Assembly: GCA_024684155.1 (NCBI GenBank)
Contig: JAIKXK010000365.1
Coordinates: 1-6,428, forward strand
Direction: 5' to 3'
Length of the DNA: 6,428 nt
DNA from: Lachnospiraceae bacterium
GTDB lineage: Bacteria > Bacillota > Clostridia > Lachnospirales > Lachnospiraceae
Below the pieces are notes generated by a model that saw only the letters and a program-made list of their open reading frames with translations, did no database searches and was not told the DNA's origin. The position numbers and the translations under genes are program-made. Positions 4,954-6,428 of the stretch are shown one piece after another. Numbering within the stretch: the stretch's first letter is position 1; each line of letters begins with the position of its first letter.

Positions 4954-6428
4954 ATGCGAAATTTCATATCTGAAGATGATATCGAACAGGCAATATTGGC
5001 AAAGCTTAAAGCGGAGCCATTTCATTACGACATTGTAATCTGTGATTCGGATCCATCAAAACGAGATGATTTGAATGACGGTACTTTTCGTGCGTCAAAA
5101 AAACAATGCGTGTTGCCTTTAGTTATAGAGAAATCATTACAGAGAATTAATCCAAATGTCGAATTATCATTTCTCCAAAGAATAGCTAAAGATTTATCTA
5201 GAGATTTTACAGGAACAGACATGGTGCAAACTAATTATCGTTTGTACCAGCAGATTAGAAATGGAATCAAAATCGATGTAGTCAAAAACGGGAAGACAGA
5301 TTTTGAAATAGTAAAGTTAATTGATTTTGATAATCCTGAGAATAATACATTTACGGCTGTTTCACAGATGTGGATACAAGGCAAGGTTTATTATAGAAGA
5401 CCGGATATCATTGTATTTGTAAATGGTTTACCTTTGGTATTCATTGAGCTTAAAAACAGCATTATAAAGGTTGAGGAAGCTTATACAAAGAATCTCAAAG
5501 ATTATTTAAGAGATATTCCAAATTTGTTTGCATTTAATCAGATATGCGTTTTGTCTAACGGGTTGGAGACAAGATTAGGAGCATTTAATGCTACATATAA
5601 TCATTTCTTTGAATGGCTAAAGGTTAATTCTGAAAAGGATGAACTACATAGAGAAGAACTTGCTAATGCTAATACATTTAGTGAGAGTTCAGCACGTCTT
5701 TTTGTAGATGGTTTACTGGATAAGAATAGGTTGATTGATTACATTGAGAACTTTATTCTTTTCCAGAATCAGTCAATTAAGATTATTGCTAAGAACCATC
5801 AATATCATGGTGTTAATAATCTTATGGAAGCCGTTTACAATCGAAAGGAATTGCAAGGTAAGTTAGGTGTATTCTGGCATACCCAGGGTTCAGGTAAATC
5901 TTATTCGATGGTTATGTTTGCGCGTAAGGTAAAAAGAAAGGTGCCAGGCAATTTTACTTTCTTAATAATCACCGATCGAACGGATCTTGATTCTCAGATT
6001 CATAAAAACTTTGTTAGAACAGAGACTCTTGGAGACAAAGAAGAATGTCAGCCTAAAGATAGCAAGCAATTACGAGAGTATCTTAAATCTAACAAGCCAT
6101 TTATATTCACACTTATACATAAGTTTAAATACGACAAGGGTAAGGAATATCCGGTATTAACAACTCGTGATGACATTTTTGTACTTGTCGATGAAGCTCA
6201 TCGTTCGCAGTACAAAGACTTAGCAGAGAATATGCGTAGAGCTATTCCAAATGCTAATTATGTTGCTTTTACTGGAACACCACTATTGGGTTCAAAGCGT
6301 TTAACGAATCAGTGGTTTGGTGACTATGTATCTGAGTATAACTTTGCACAGTCAGTAGAAGATGGTTCGACTGTACCATTGTTCTACTCTAGACGTGTGC
6401 CTGAAGTTGGACTTCAGAATGATTTTCT
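4954..6428 (+). CDS. hsdR: Type I restriction-modification system, restriction/translocase (R) subunit (3' partial)
   Basis: HsdR is the ATP-dependent translocase and endonuclease that joins the HsdM/HsdS methylase and cuts unmethylated DNA far from the target site. The frame is open from 4954 to the right edge: 491 residues, about half of the usual 1000 or so. The N-terminal nuclease domain carries the PD-(D/E)xK motif, RPD with D151 and then ELK with E165 and K167. Superfamily 2 helicase motifs follow in order: Walker A HTQGSGKS (309-316), TDRTDLDSQ (340-348), DEAH (413-416, inside DEAHRSQ) and FTGTPL (439-444). No frameshift or stop interrupts the visible part. The later helicase motifs and the C-terminal assembly domain lie outside the window. 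It follows hsdS by 23 bases with its own strong GGAGG, so the three genes form one operon in M-S-R order. The gene is probably functional, as far as can be seen. Confidence 0.97.
   Translation, partial: MRNFISEDDIEQAILAKLKAEPFHYDIVICDSDPSKRDDLNDGTFRASKKQCVLPLVIEKSLQRINPNVELSFLQRIAKDLSRDFTGTDMVQTNYRLYQQIRNGIKIDVVKNGKTDFEIVKLIDFDNPENNTFTAVSQMWIQGKVYYRRPDIIVFVNGLPLVFIELKNSIIKVEEAYTKNLKDYLRDIPNLFAFNQICVLSNGLETRLGAFNATYNHFFEWLKVNSEKDELHREELANANTFSESSARLFVDGLLDKNRLIDYIENFILFQNQSIKIIAKNHQYHGVNNLMEAVYNRKELQGKLGVFWHTQGSGKSYSMVMFARKVKRKVPGNFTFLIITDRTDLDSQIHKNFVRTETLGDKEECQPKDSKQLREYLKSNKPFIFTLIHKFKYDKGKEYPVLTTRDDIFVLVDEAHRSQYKDLAENMRRAIPNANYVAFTGTPLLGSKRLTNQWFGDYVSEYNFAQSVEDGSTVPLFYSRRVPEVGLQNDF

Noticed and set aside
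5025..5222. Minus-strand 65-codon frame
   Set aside because: It is a shadow of hsdR, whose open frame covers this region and continues to the right edge with all expected motifs.
1..6428. CRISPR array, tRNA or rRNA genes, transposase or integrase genes
   Set aside because: No regularly spaced repeats, no tRNA-like cloverleaf sequence, no rRNA sequence and no recombinase motif was seen on either strand.

Overview
The window looks like chromosomal or integrated-element DNA of a low-GC Gram-positive bacterium, most likely a gut Clostridia/Lachnospiraceae-type Firmicute. This is inferred from strong GGAGG-type ribosome binding sites, AT-leaning codon use and the type of mobile-element proteins present. 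No species can be named from the sequence alone.

Left part (1 to about 1550), moderate GC: three tandem plus-strand genes with tight spacing. The first is the 3' part of a gene for a zincin-like (HExxH) protein of the kind found in integrative conjugative elements (ArdC/LtrC-like). It is followed by two small genes of unknown function. In both junctions the upstream TAG stop is joined directly to the next gene's Shine-Dalgarno sequence. The block ends in a clear intrinsic terminator (1514-1549).

Middle (1550-1979): a control region with an extended -10 promoter, several inverted repeats and seven copies of the pentamer ACTGT/ACAGT. It surrounds a 66-residue Cro/C1-type regulator of the small HTH_26 type (1695-1895).

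Right part (1980-6428), clearly more AT-rich: a type I restriction-modification operon in the order hsdM, hsdS, hsdR. HsdM (577 aa) and HsdS are complete. HsdR runs off the right edge with its nuclease domain and the first helicase motifs intact. HsdM and HsdS form the sequence-specific methyltransferase, and HsdR adds ATP-driven translocation and cleavage. The small regulator probably controls its own expression, the R-M operon, or both.

Overall this reads as an R-M cargo module placed directly behind the terminator of a mobile-element backbone operon. Nothing here is clearly a new defence system. The least explained items are the repeated operator-like boxes around the regulator and the two unknown small proteins upstream.
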